From Basidiobolus meristosporus CBS 931.73 (Eukaryota; Basidiobolomycota; Basidiobolomycetes; Basidiobolales; Basidiobolaceae), in NCBI GenBank assembly GCA_002104905.1, contig MCFE01000794.1, positions 1-35,924 of the forward strand: a stretch of DNA of 35,924 nucleotides, given 5' to 3'. Below the pieces are notes generated by a model, which was given only the letters and a program-made list of their open reading frames with translations, had not been told where the DNA came from and did not search any database. The position numbers were made by a program, and so were the translations under genes. Position 1 is the stretch's first letter, and the number at the start of each line of letters is the position of its first letter. Positions 1 through 9,241 of the stretch are shown piece after piece.

Positions 1-86
1 TAATTCGCGTTCGACGGTTTTCCACGCCGGTCTAGTGGCGCAAAGGTTACTCGGAGGGGATTTTCGGTGATACGAAACAATGAAGA

Positions 87-92
87 TTTATT
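87..92 (-). terminator. AATAAA poly(A) signal of the P450 gene
   Basis: The minus strand reads AATAAA here, about 20 nt after the P450 stop codon at 113-115. Position and orientation fit a poly(A) signal. No downstream cleavage element was identified. The first 86 bases contain no other feature I can support. Confidence 0.55.
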
Positions 93-112
93 TGGTGTAA
101 TCTGGCACTATC

Positions 113-1666
113 TCAAGATTGGCGCCTCTCAAACTTTACCCGACCGTAAGGAAGTCGGATACTATTGCCAACATGAATGATCTGGAATTTGTCCACCATG
201 GAGATGTGGTAGTTACGGATGAGGATGCTGAGCACGGTCTTGATCTCTTGGATGGCGAAGAACCGTCCTGGGCAGGCGAATCTACCGATGCCGAACGGTA
301 GGTAGTCTGCGCCAATCTTGGTGGCCTGCTTGTTCTTTCCGACGAAGCGCCAAGGGTCGAACTTGTCGGGATTGGGCCCTTGCCACTCCTCACTTCGATA
401 AACCTCCTCATGATCCAGGCTGATGTGTTGTCCCTTGGGAATCAACATGCCATTCGAGAGCGTAATATCCTTGAATTCCACCTGACGATGTGGCAAGGCG
501 AGGTGGTCATCGCGGTACCGGAACGATTCGCGTACAAAGCTGTCCAGCTTCTCCAGCCGCTTGACCACCTCGAAGGTCCATGTGGCGACTGGGTCGGAGG
601 TGTCGGTAATGCCCAACTCTTGGAACACCTTGTCCTGCTCTTCAAGTAGCTCCTCTACATATCCTGGGTAGGCTGCGATGAAGTACAAGGCGAAATTGGA
701 GTTCATTGAGGTGGTGTGAACCGAGGCGAAAATCAACGTGATCAAGATCAGTACGATCTCATCAATATTGATCTGGTCTGCAGGGTACATTTCTATCAGG
801 GTCTGAAGCATGTCATCTGGTCGTTTCCATCCGGGGGACTTGCACTCCCTCACCCGCCTCTCCACCACCGGCCCCACCTCTGATTTGAGAAGGGCTCGGT
901 GCTTGCGGACAGGGGTGGTGAATTTGTAATGCATTTTGGCCCAATACTTGTTGAGCGTGGGGAAGTACTTCAACCACGGGTTCCCCTTCAAAAGATCCGC
1001 AGTGTCCAAGGTGAGGTTTCTGAAGGACTCCAGCAGCTGCTCTTTGGCACAAAGCTCCTCGCCAACAAACACTCTGGCGCTGGCCTTGGAGATGGCCTTG
1101 AGAAGCTTGTTGGTAGGATCATCCAGGATCATGGGCTCCTGGCCAAACTCCTGACTGATAAGTGCATCCAGGTGGGTGACAACGGTTCCGGTGATGTTCT
1201 TCAGATTGGGGGTGAGATGCTTGGTGATGATATTGTGCAGTAGCTCGTTGTACCTCCACGAATCCTCGCCCACCACCATCTCCCCGATATCGATGTTATC
1301 CGAGATGGCCCGGAGAAAACTCATGTCAGGTCGGAGTGCAACGTCGCGCACGAGATCTTTGCCAACCACTGTGATGATGCGGCCGTTGAGGTGTGCGCGG
1401 AAGACGGGTCCGTACTTGGCCTTTTGCTTTTTGACCCAGCCACTGGGGTCGGCTTGGTATTCCTCGGTGCTGCCTTTAATGGGGTTAGTGTAGGGAACCA
1501 GTGGTGGGAGGTTGCTCTTCTCATGGAAGTGTGCCTGGGCTAGATAGACGGCACCAGCCACGCCGAGGCTGATTGCAATGGTGTTGTAGAGGCCAGGGTC
1601 GATTCCTTGGAAAATGGAGTCAAAGCTGGTGCCATTGACCACATTGGAGAGTGCTTCAGCCAGCAT
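113..1666 (-). CDS. Cytochrome P450 monooxygenase, membrane-anchored, intronless
   Basis: This is a 517-residue haem-thiolate monooxygenase, a normal length for a microsomal fungal P450. An N-terminal membrane anchor lies at about residues 25-44, followed by a PPLVPY proline hinge. The I-helix carries A314-S-V-H-T-T, the K-helix ExxR is E380-S-F-R383, the PERF-like segment is FDPWRF, and the haem loop FGIGRFACPG places the cysteine ligand at C465. The usual AGxxT glycine is serine, with a histidine before the threonines; this pattern is known in some fungal secondary-metabolism and ent-kaurene-oxidase-like P450s. I chose the ATG at 1666 because a TATA box lies 54-60 bp upstream; the reading frame stays open to 1903, but that would put the TATA box inside the coding region. 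No intron or frameshift is visible. It would act at the ER with an NADPH-P450 reductase. Substrate is unknown, and no biosynthetic cluster partner is in the window. Confidence 0.93.
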   Translation of the reverse strand: MLAEALSNVVNGTSFDSIFQGIDPGLYNTIAISLGVAGAVYLAQAHFHEKSNLPPLVPYTNPIKGSTEEYQADPSGWVKKQKAKYGPVFRAHLNGRIITVVGKDLVRDVALRPDMSFLRAISDNIDIGEMVVGEDSWRYNELLHNIITKHLTPNLKNITGTVVTHLDALISQEFGQEPMILDDPTNKLLKAISKASARVFVGEELCAKEQLLESFRNLTLDTADLLKGNPWLKYFPTLNKYWAKMHYKFTTPVRKHRALLKSEVGPVVERRVRECKSPGWKRPDDMLQTLIEMYPADQINIDEIVLILITLIFASVHTTSMNSNFALYFIAAYPGYVEELLEEQDKVFQELGITDTSDPVATWTFEVVKRLEKLDSFVRESFRYRDDHLALPHRQVEFKDITLSNGMLIPKGQHISLDHEEVYRSEEWQGPNPDKFDPWRFVGKNKQATKIGADYLPFGIGRFACPGRFFAIQEIKTVLSILIRNYHISMVDKFQIIHVGNSIRLPYGRVKFERRQS

Positions 1667-1719
1667 GTTGTTTGGTGTAGGAGTAAGAGAATGGTCCAGA
1701 ACCAAGCAAGTCAAGGGGG

Positions 1720-1726
1720 TTTTATA
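1720..1726 (-). promoter_or_regulatory. TATA box of the P450 gene
   Basis: The minus strand reads TATAAAA, ending 54 bp upstream of the chosen ATG. Transcription starting about 30 bp downstream would leave a short 5' UTR of roughly 25 nt. This box supports the ATG at 1666 over longer in-frame extensions. Confidence 0.65.
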
Positions 1727-1820
1727 GAAAACGGCGTCTGCGTCAACCAGACGCTCATGCGCATCGAATGCCCTCCTTTTGTGTCTATTAGTCGAGATGA
1801 TCCATTCACATCCAGCGTGC

Positions 1821-1835
1821 AACCCTAACCCTAAC
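1821..1835 (-). repeat. Telomere-like (TTAGGG) repeat upstream of the P450 gene
   Basis: The minus strand reads GTTAGGGTTAGGGTT, about 155 bp upstream of the P450 ATG. Short interstitial TTAGGG runs can be binding sites for Myb-type telomere-repeat factors in fungal promoters (established knowledge), or scars of chromosome repair. Either reading is inference here. Confidence 0.6.
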
Positions 1836-3228
1836 GTGGTTTCGTTGACTCGGCCTTTATTCCCTAAAAGGAGAGAGATGTGCAGGTCTTGCGGAGAAAT
1901 CAAGAGGATTTTCCGAGCAATATTGGGCCCTAACCATCTGGAGTATATCCGAGAGTGGTGGGCACCATATCATTATATTACCTTGATGCCCAGCGATTTC
2001 CAGGTTTTTGATGTCATCAAAGCTTGATATAGTGGTCGACCGAATGCGGGACCGAGTGCGGATTTCCCAAGGGACATGGATGAACTTCGCGGTCATACAA
2101 TCCTTTATTGGCGTTCATTGGCGCTTTCATTGGCGAGTACTTGGTATCTTAAGGGTATGGAACGGTGTCTCATCCTTGCCAATCAGATACCCCAGCACAT
2201 TTCAGGGGGCTCCCAGTGGCTGTTCGGGCAACCAAGTCTCACCAGAGGGAATCCATTCATTTGGAGCCAAGCAAATCCATCTGAATCCGATCTAATAACA
2301 CGATGAGTGACGCGTAGTGATGATGCGTAGAGATGTTTAAAGATCATTCAGATTCGGCTGGTGCTACCTACCGAATGCGACTTTAAGCGTGGGTGGTTGT
2401 AGGTGTGAAGCAGGTTAGGGTTAGATTCCTATATATGGCCTAATGCTATATATACTGATCTATTTATTTCCACGGTGCCTGGTGATGGTACTCCCTGCTT
2501 GCTTGGGTATCTTCCGTAGCAAATGCGCGATCTTCAGCGATGTGTACCCGGTAATTTCCCATTCACACCTCGGCGGAGTGGCCGACAGCGGACCATGGAT
2601 TCTATCTGTTCGTTCAGCCAACTGATGCCACTGCGTCGGAGTAAAAACCAATTGGTGGCTATGAAATCGTTGGCAGTGTTGGATGTGATGGCAACTATTT
2701 TCCTACTGATCAATGACATGGGTTGCAGTTGATCCTATTGATCTCGCTCACTCGCCATGAATCGAACTGAATCAACCTGGTTTGGATGGATCTGTGATAC
2801 GACTAATGCCATGCAATTCATGTATTGTGAGCCACTACAAAAAGCTGTTCCTTGCACCGAATCGATGATAATATACAGCGAAGCCTTTTTATCAAGTTCC
2901 GCAAGGTTCAGTAGTAGAGTTCAGTTCCATATTTCCCGATAACAAATTGCGTTGTAGCCGATCAATAACACCAAAGATGTACAATGAATGACCAAATGTG
3001 GGGACTTTCCAGCCAAACACCTCCAATTTGATGCTTTTAGTTGAGGCTCTGTAGCAATTGCATAACTTGACACTGGAGTTATACCGCCTAAATCTTTACT
3101 TTGTCAATCACTAGGCCACAAACTATTGGCTCAAGATTCTATTTGTAAGATATTCGCTAATATTTGGATTCCTTAAAGTTATCCAGACCATCAAAACCTG
3201 TGCAAATGCCCCTAAGATTTGCACATGG
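1836..3228. other. Intergenic region with no supported gene
   Basis: No reading frame here shows a recognisable domain. A short imperfect tandem repeat of TCATTGGCG occurs at about 2104-2134. Composition changes near 2900-3100, from GC- and CpG-rich sequence to the AT-rich, CpG-poor transposon block. The part after about 3100 is unassigned sequence next to a copia LTR. Confidence 0.5.
2413..2424 (+). repeat. Second telomere-like repeat, inverted relative to the first
   Basis: The plus strand reads GGTTAGGGTTAG, two units of TTAGGG, about 590 bp from the first tract and in the opposite orientation. It lies in noncoding sequence. Confidence 0.55.
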
Positions 3229-3561
3229 TGTTGTAAGAGTTTTGGAGATATTGGAAGTGATCGGGAGAACAAGTAGATTATGTGGTTTTCACTTAACGAT
3301 TTACTGAATGTAAAAGTAGTAGTTATACTTTTACATGGTCTTGGCATAACAAACACGTAGAATAGCTTAAGGAAGGTCTCAAGAACATGTGTACAAAGAT
3401 TGGGGCTGTTTGGACAACTTATCTGATTTTCATGTTCTGGATAAATATTCTAAGTAAATCCCAACAAGGAATTTGGTCAGTATTCTCTAGGATTTGAAGG
3501 TAAAGATCTAAGTGACCAAGTTAGGTGAATATTTAGGTGGAAATTACAAATTTTTACAACA
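3229..3561 (-). repeat. Complete copia-1-family LTR, minus orientation
   Basis: This 333-bp sequence runs TGTTGTAA to TTACAACA between inverted termini and is the reverse complement of the copia-1 LTRs at 4574-4905 and 8888-9236. It is of the same subtype as the 4574 copy, lacking the 17-bp segment found in the 8888 copy. Flanks CATGG and ACTCT do not match, so either the TSD has decayed or the LTR was joined to its present neighbour by rearrangement. Confidence 0.85.
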
Positions 3562-3632
3562 ACTCTGATGCTGATTGGGGACAAAACTTAGAAAACAGAA
3601 GATCCACCACAGCATACACCTTACATTTACTT
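3562..3632 (+). pseudogene. Copia RNase H fragment
   Basis: About 70 bp closely match the copia-1 RNase H coding sequence at 8411-8480, reading SDADWGQNLENRRSTTAYT in one frame. It abuts the preceding LTR directly. It is a truncated piece of a plus-oriented copia copy. Confidence 0.75.
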
Positions 3633-3635
3633 ATA

Positions 3636-3780
3636 ACATTTTCACCAAAACATCAGTTGCCCAGAACATAAAATTTGGATGAGTTCTCCAAGCAGCCCTA
3701 AACTTTGCACTCATGCTCGTGAGACCTTCCTAAGCATAGTTTACATATTTGTTTTGCTATGACCATGTAAAAGTATAAGA
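3636..3780 (+). repeat. Internal piece of a copia-1-family LTR, plus orientation
   Basis: The sequence follows the middle of the 8888-9236 LTR (about 9000-9140), including the 17-bp segment absent from the 4574 copy, and ends near the degenerate TATA region. Both LTR ends are missing. Confidence 0.65.
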
Positions 3781-4573
3781 AAATCTCAACAGTGGAAAAT
3801 GCTATGGCTGGTTGCCCTCTGGAATGCCATGAATTTGCTCCTTTACAGAAGAGAAGGGTGTATTCTGTGTTGGAACTTCTGCCTTTTAAATTTTGTTCCC
3901 AATTAACATTGAGGTATCCCACAAGATCCTATTCTGAATCCTTATGAATCCTTATAGGTGTACCTTAAGCTAATATCAGCGGTTCTTTTTGAGTATCAAA
4001 AATCCTCATAACTGCTGCATTATAATCAGATCTATAGTTCTGATTATGCTGGCTGGCAACTTCAACTGGCTCTCTTAATTTGCCTGAATTTTGACTAAGA
4101 TATGGTTTGTCTGCATTGGGATAGCTGCCAATTAACAATCTTCCACATGGCACTTCCTAAGTATAGCTTCAATATACCTGGACTGGCTTAGGGTAATAAT
4201 CTGGGCATTTCCATCTACAGAGTACTGTTTCCCTAAGTAGCTACCAAGCTTTCCTAGATTGGACACTTAGACTCCTTTGCTAGGTTGGATTTAGTCTTTT
4301 CCAGTGTTTCTTGGTTATTGGTGGCTATAATAGGGTCATCTGCATATAGAGCTAATAGAGATAGACTTGCTCTCTCTGACTCATAGTAGATACCATAGTT
4401 GGTACAAGTACTTTGGAAACTGGGGATTCCAGATACAACTCCATCTATCAATTCTAGGCTCTTGGTGATTGTTTGAGACCATATAATGTATTTTTAAGCT
4501 GTCAGAACATATGGGGGTATCTTGGTCAACAAACCTATCATGCATCTCATTGAAGAGTCTACAAACTAGATAC
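3781..4573 (-). pseudogene. Degenerate copia pol remnant (RT and RNase H), minus strand
   Basis: On the minus strand, reverse transcriptase sequence begins at about 4573 and runs down to about 4250, where YADDPIIATNN preserves the catalytic Asp pair. The linker to RNase H follows, then RNase H at about 3920-3781 (GYLNVNWEQN, QPAIAFSTVE). Many stops and indels break it. It belongs to the same family as copia-1, whose insertion at 4574 cuts it inside the RT region. I could not recognise the missing N-terminal part beyond 9241. Confidence 0.8.
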
Positions 4574-4905
4574 TGTTGTAAATATTTGTATTTCCACCTA
4601 AGTATTCACCTAACTTAGTCACTTAGATCATTACCCTCAAATCCTAGAGAATACTGACCAAATTCCTTGTTGGGATTTACTTAGAATATTTACCCAGAAC
4701 ATGAAAATTAGATAAGTTGTCCAAACAGCCCCAAACTTTGCACACATGTTCTTGGGACCTTCCTTAACCTATTCTACATGTTTGTAATGCCAAGACCAGG
4801 TAAAAGTATAAATACTACTTTTACATTCAATAAATCATTAAGTGAAAACCACATAATCTATCTGTCCTCCCAATCACTTCCAATATCTCCAAGACTCTTA
4901 CAACA
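4574..4905 (+). repeat. 5' LTR of copia-1
   Basis: This 332-bp LTR runs from TGTTGTAA to TTACAACA. A TATA box (TATAAATA) starts at 4807, and AATAAA at 4829-4834 begins 22 nt later. The signal therefore falls near the expected transcription start. Confidence 0.92.
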
Positions 4906-4917
4906 GGTTGTGAGCCC
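4906..4917 (+). promoter_or_regulatory. Primer-binding site for a half-tRNA(iMet) primer, copia-1
   Basis: GGTTGTGAGCCC abuts the 5' LTR with no spacer. It matches the complement of the conserved anticodon region of initiator tRNA-Met (GGTTATGAGCCC) with one change that still allows a G-U pair. Drosophila copia is known to prime from an internal initiator tRNA fragment rather than the tRNA 3' end. Copia-2 has the equivalent site at 29609-29620. Confidence 0.7.
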
Positions 4918-4919
4918 CA

Positions 4920-5808
4920 AGCTGTCACTCTCTGCAGTGTCTACTACTGCTATTACTGTATTTTTTCCCTCTGCTGAAAAGTTGTATGGATCTAATTACC
5001 AAGTGTGGAAGGTGAAGATGAAGATGCTGCTACAAGAAAGAGGCCTGTGGGATATTGTTATGGGAGAAGAATGCCTTCCTAAAAACGTGGGAGAGGAAGC
5101 CTTAAAGTACCAGAAGAAAGAACAAAGTGCCTTTAACTGCATTTGCCTGAATGTCAAGGACAAATTGCTAATTCAATGCTCAGGAGCAAAAGTGGCAAAG
5201 AATGCCTGGAAGGCATTAGAAGACACCTACCAGTCATGTTCAGCTGCCAAGAAAATGTATCTGAGATGAAAATTCTTTACTACAAAGATGCTGCCAGGAG
5301 AAGAAATGAAAAACTAATTAACAGAATTGCCCTGCTGGTAGATGAGATGGCATTGGTGGGTGTACCAACTACTGATGAGGATGTGATAGTTACCATCCTG
5401 AATAGCCTGACAGACAGGTTTCAGGGTCTTGTATCAGCCCTAGAGTCCATAACTGAAGATTTGACCTTAAATTACATATATGGAAGGCTCCTGGATGAAG
5501 AATTAAGAAAATCAAGCGCCAATAAGAAGGAAGAAGAAAATGCTTTAATAAGCAGTGATAACCAACAAAGGAGGTACTCAAGACCCTACAAAGGCAACAG
5601 CAACCTGTTTTGTAACTACTGCCAAAGGAAAGGACACCCATCAGACTGGTGCTTCAAAAAGAAAGATAATCAGCAAAAGAAGCATGAATATGGAAATGCT
5701 ACAACAACTGAAGATAGACTATTCATATCTGCACTAAATATGACCACAAACAAGGATTCTCAGATGTGGTATATTGACTCTGGAGCATCTCAACACTTTA
5801 CACACTAA
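4920..5808 (+). pseudogene. copia-1 gag and protease, frameshifted
   Basis: The Gag N-terminal segment (KLYGSNYQVWKVKMKMLL, about 4979-5033) matches copia-type Gag. A frameshift near 5265 moves the rest into another frame, which holds a zinc knuckle CNYCQRKGHPSDWC (CX2CX4HX4C, about 5610-5651) and the aspartic protease site WYIDSGAS (about 5767-5790). A stop codon at 5806-5808 ends this frame just after the protease motif, and a further frame change follows before the pre-integrase segment. The order and motifs are typical of copia; the protein cannot be made intact. Confidence 0.88.
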
Positions 5809-5859
5809 AAAGAACTTTTTATCCAATATCAAGAAATTCCAATTAAGAAGATTTCAAGG

Positions 5860-7310
5860 GGGACTATAGAACACTTGATGCATTGGGAGAAGGAACTATC
5901 CAAGTAAACCTTAGAAGCAGTGAAGGAAGCCATAGACTGACCTTTAAAGAAGTACTCTATGTACCAGAAATAGCCAAGAACCTACTATCTGTAAGTAAGG
6001 CCACTGCAGAAGGACTCAGTTTCATCTTTGCCAATTCTGGATGCAAAACCACTGATCAAAGTGGTGCCCATATTGCTTCCAGTATCAGAGATCAGAACCT
6101 ATACAAGTTGACTTACATTCCATCATATTTTGAAGCCAATATAAGTAACTTAAATTAAGAAACACCTATGCTTTGGCACTGGAGATTTGGGCACCTCAAT
6201 TTTGATTATTTGTGCAAAATGATCAAAGATCAGCTAATTTCTGGAGTAAGAATTGATCCCCAAGCTAATTTGGAGCACTGTGAGGCCTGCATATATGGGA
6301 AACAAGCCAGACAACCATTCAAGAGCTCTGGGTTAATCAAAACTAAGAAAAAATTAGATCTAATTCACACCAATCTGTGTGGACCTATGTAAAATTTATC
6401 CTTAGGCGGGATGAAGTATTTAATCACCGTTATTGATGATGATACAAGATACACATTGGTCTACTTCATGGAGAAGAAGGAAGAAGCTCTGTCTAAGTTC
6501 AGGGAGTTCAAAGCCATGGTGGAGAGAGAAGCTGGTAAAAAAATCAAGAAAAACACTCTGATAATGGTGGAGAATAAAAAACAAAACTCTTCATCCACTT
6601 CTGCAAAATTCATGGGATAAAGCAAGAGACTACTGTACCATACTCCCCTCAGCAAAATGGAGTAGCAGAATGTGCTAACAGAGCAATAATTGATATGGCA
6701 AGATCTATGATCCATGATCAAGAATTATCCAATGATTTTTGGGTGAAATCAGTTGCCACTGCTGTATATCTCAAAAATAGGAGCTATAACAGAATACTTT
6801 GTGATTCTACTCCATTTGAAGCTTGGTATGGACACAGACCAAGTGCAGAACATCTAAGAATACTTGGGCTTACAGCAAATGCCAAGAAACTGCCCAGATA
6901 ATCAGTCAAAATTTGAGCCAAAAAGTGTAAAATGCATATTTTTGGGCTACTGCAATGAGAGTAAAGGATACAGACTCTACAATACTAAAGCAAAGAAGCT
7001 AATCAAGTCCAGGGATGTGTTGTTTGATGAAAATTCAAAATTTTCACAGAGAATGACATCAGAAGATGACAAAAATCTGATCTCAAATCCACCCATTGTC
7101 ATGATTAAACCAGAGCAAAACAATGAGAGTTTTTTCACCGCAGAGGAATCTACAGCTATGGTTCCACTATATTCAGTGCCCAGGAATATCCTAGAAGTGA
7201 TCATATCATTATCAAATGCCTGGGGATCCAATCAGATAAGAAATAGCCCAAATTACTATATCAGTGAGGGTACAAACTTAGTCTATGCCTATTCAGTCCA
7301 TATTGCTTAA
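5860..7310 (+). pseudogene. copia-1 pre-integrase and integrase region, multiply broken
   Basis: The pre-integrase segment (about 5880-6155) contains LLSVSKATAEGLSF. The zinc-binding HHCC part follows at about 6168-6300 (WHWRFGHLNFD, CEACIYGK). In the core, the first Asp is in VIDDDTRY (about 6430), SDNGGE appears in a second frame and is followed directly by a stop near 6570, and the catalytic Glu is in QQNGVAECANR (about 6651-6683). A C-terminal segment GYCNESKGYRLYN lies at about 6946-6984. In-frame stops occur at 6156-6158, 6390-6392 and 7308-7310, and frameshifts near 6550-6600 and 6890. Confidence 0.86.
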
Positions 7311-8876
7311 CCCCAGACTGTAAAAGAGGCCCTAAATAGCCTTCAGACAAAGTTTTGGAGATCTTCAATGACTGAGGAATATCAGGCCCTGATGGAAAAT
7401 CAAACTTGGGACTTGGTCAAGCTACCAATCAACCAAAAATCAATTGGATGCAGATGGGTCTTTAAGACAAAATACAAGGCTGATGGTACAATTGAAAGAT
7501 ACCAAGCAAGACTTGTAGCCAAAGGATACTCTCAAACAAAAGGACTTGACTATACTGAGACCTTTGCACCAGTAGCCAAGTATAATTCCATCAGATTAAT
7601 ATTTGCTATTGCAGCCAAATATAAGTTTATATTCATCAAATGGATGTAAAAACTGCATTTTTGAATGGAGAACTTGATGAGGACATGTATATGGACCAGC
7701 CTGATGGGTTTGCTGACCAAGATAACCTCCACATGGTCTGTAAGCTTAAAAAGTCACTATATGGTCTCAAACAATCACCAAGAGCCTGGAATTGCAAGAT
7801 AGATTCTTATTTGGAATCTCTGAGTTTCAAAAGGAGTAATGCTGACTATAGTAGATACTATAAGCCAGATAAAGCAAATCCAGTTCTATTAGCTCTATAT
7901 GTTGATGAACTTATTATAGCTGCCAATAACCTAGAAACATTGGGAGAGACTAAATCCAGCCTATCTAAGGAGTTCAAGATGTCTCATCTAGGAGAACTTA
8001 GTTACTACTTAGGGATTAAGTTCTCCATAGACAGAAGTACCCAAGATATTACCCTAAGCCAATCAAGTAAATTCAAGATATACTAAATAAGTACCAAATA
8101 GAAGACTGTAAACTGGCAGCTATCCTAATGGAGACAAACCTTAACTTGGTAAAACTCAACCAAATCAAGAGAGCTTGGTACCATCTGAAAGCCCTGACTT
8201 TCCTTATCAATCTATGGTTGGCAGTCTGATGTATATCATGCTTGGAACATGTCCAGATATCTCATATTCAGTGGGAGTTGTCAGCTAACATAATCAGAAC
8301 TATGGATCTGATCATATTGCTGCAGTTAAGCAGATTTTTAGATACCTTAACAGAACTGCTGATATCTGCTTAAGATGCACTTATAAGGATTCAGAACAGG
8401 GTCTTGTGGGATACTCTGATGCTTATTGGGGACAAAATTTGGAAGACAGAAGATCTACCACAGGATACACCTTTCTTTACTGCAAAGGAACTATTTCATG
8501 GAACTCAATAAAGCAACCAACTGTAGCACTTTCTACCAAAGAGGCAGAGCATATGGCAGCCTGTGAAGCTACAAAAGCAGCAATGTGGCTAAGAAAGCTT
8601 TTTACAGATATAGGCCTATGCCAAAAAATGCCTATCACTTTAATTCAAGAAAATCAAGGATATATACAATTAAGTAGAAATCCAACTCTTCATGCTAGAA
8701 CCAAGCACATAGATATTAGACACCATTTCATACGTGAAGCTATAGAAAATAACTTAGTTAGCTTAGTTTACTGTCCATCAGATGAAATGATTGCAGACAT
8801 ATTTACCAAGCTTTTAGCTAGAGACAAGTTTGAATATCTTAGGTCAAAGTTAGGACTAGTCAGCATGAACATTTAG
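7311..8876 (+). pseudogene. copia-1 reverse transcriptase and RNase H, broken, RT motif YVDE
   Basis: Reverse transcriptase starts near 7368 (GCRWVFKTKYKADG, ARLVAKGYSQ). A frameshift near 7635 precedes [18 protein letters not shown] and [12 protein letters not shown]. The active-site motif is YVDE, with a GAA codon at 7907-7909 where the family has Asp; this alone should abolish polymerase activity. After a stop at 8084-8086 and a short damaged stretch, RNase H is read from about 8406 (GYSDAYWGQNLEDRRSTTGY, ALSTKEAEHMAACEA, HARTKHIDIRHHF) to a natural stop at 8874-8876, next to the polypurine tract. The related minus-strand remnant keeps YADD, so the substitution is specific to this copy. 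Confidence 0.9.
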
Positions 8877-8878
8877 CT

Positions 8879-8887
8879 GAGTGGGAG
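8879..8887 (+). promoter_or_regulatory. Polypurine tract of copia-1
   Basis: GAGTGGGAG immediately precedes the 3' LTR and follows the RNase H stop codon, the expected site for plus-strand priming. Confidence 0.7.
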
Positions 8888-9236
8888 TGTTGTAAAAATT
8901 CATATTTCCACCTGAATATTCACCTAACATAGTCACTTAGATCATCATCTTCATATCCTAGAGAATACTGACCAAATTCCTTGTTGGGATTTACTTGGAA
9001 TATTTTCACCAAAATACCAGGTACCCAAAACATGAGAATTCACAAAGTTGTCCAGACATCCCCAAACTTTGCACACATGCTCTTGGGACCTTCCTTAATC
9101 TATTCTACATGTTTGATATGCCAAGACCATGTAAAAGCATAAATACTACTTTTACATTCAATAAATCATTAAGTGAAGACCACATAATCTACCTGTTCTC
9201 TCAATCACTTCCAATATCTCCAAGACTCTTACAACA
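8888..9236 (+). repeat. 3' LTR of copia-1
   Basis: This 349-bp LTR runs TGTTGTAA to TTACAACA. It differs from the 5' LTR by an extra segment of 17 bp near 9003 and scattered substitutions. The TATA box is degenerate (GCATAAATA) but AATAAA is retained at 9160-9165. Confidence 0.92.
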
Positions 9237-9241
9237 GATAC

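Larger units (their letters stand above)
4574..9236 (+). mobile_element. Complete but inactive Ty1/copia retrotransposon (copia-1)
   Basis: This 4663-bp element has LTRs at both ends and a perfect 5-bp TSD, GATAC, at 4569-4573 and 9237-9241. The order is LTR, primer-binding site, gag, protease, integrase, reverse transcriptase, RNase H, polypurine tract, LTR. Integrase before RT defines the Ty1/copia group. It was inserted into an older minus-strand copy of the same family. The two LTRs differ by a 17-bp indel and many substitutions, and the coding region is broken repeatedly, so it is an old, dead copy. Confidence 0.95.

Noticed and set aside
20-70. tRNA-like stretch containing TCTAGTGGCGCAAAGG
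   Set aside because: It resembles a D-arm, but no matching acceptor stem, anticodon arm or TPsiC arm could be placed around it.
100-111. 12-base match (ATCTGGCACTAT) between the P450 3' end and the centre of the palindrome
   Set aside because: Too short and isolated; no flanking similarity supports a shared origin.
1667-1903. In-frame N-terminal extension of the P450
   Set aside because: The frame stays open to 1903, but the TATA box at 1720-1726 lies inside it, and starting at 1666 already gives a full-length anchored P450 of normal size.
3123-3356. Frame in the LTR encoding MFVMPRPCKS-like peptides, repeated at 4778 and 8995
   Set aside because: The similar peptides come from the conserved LTR sequence itself, not from a gene.
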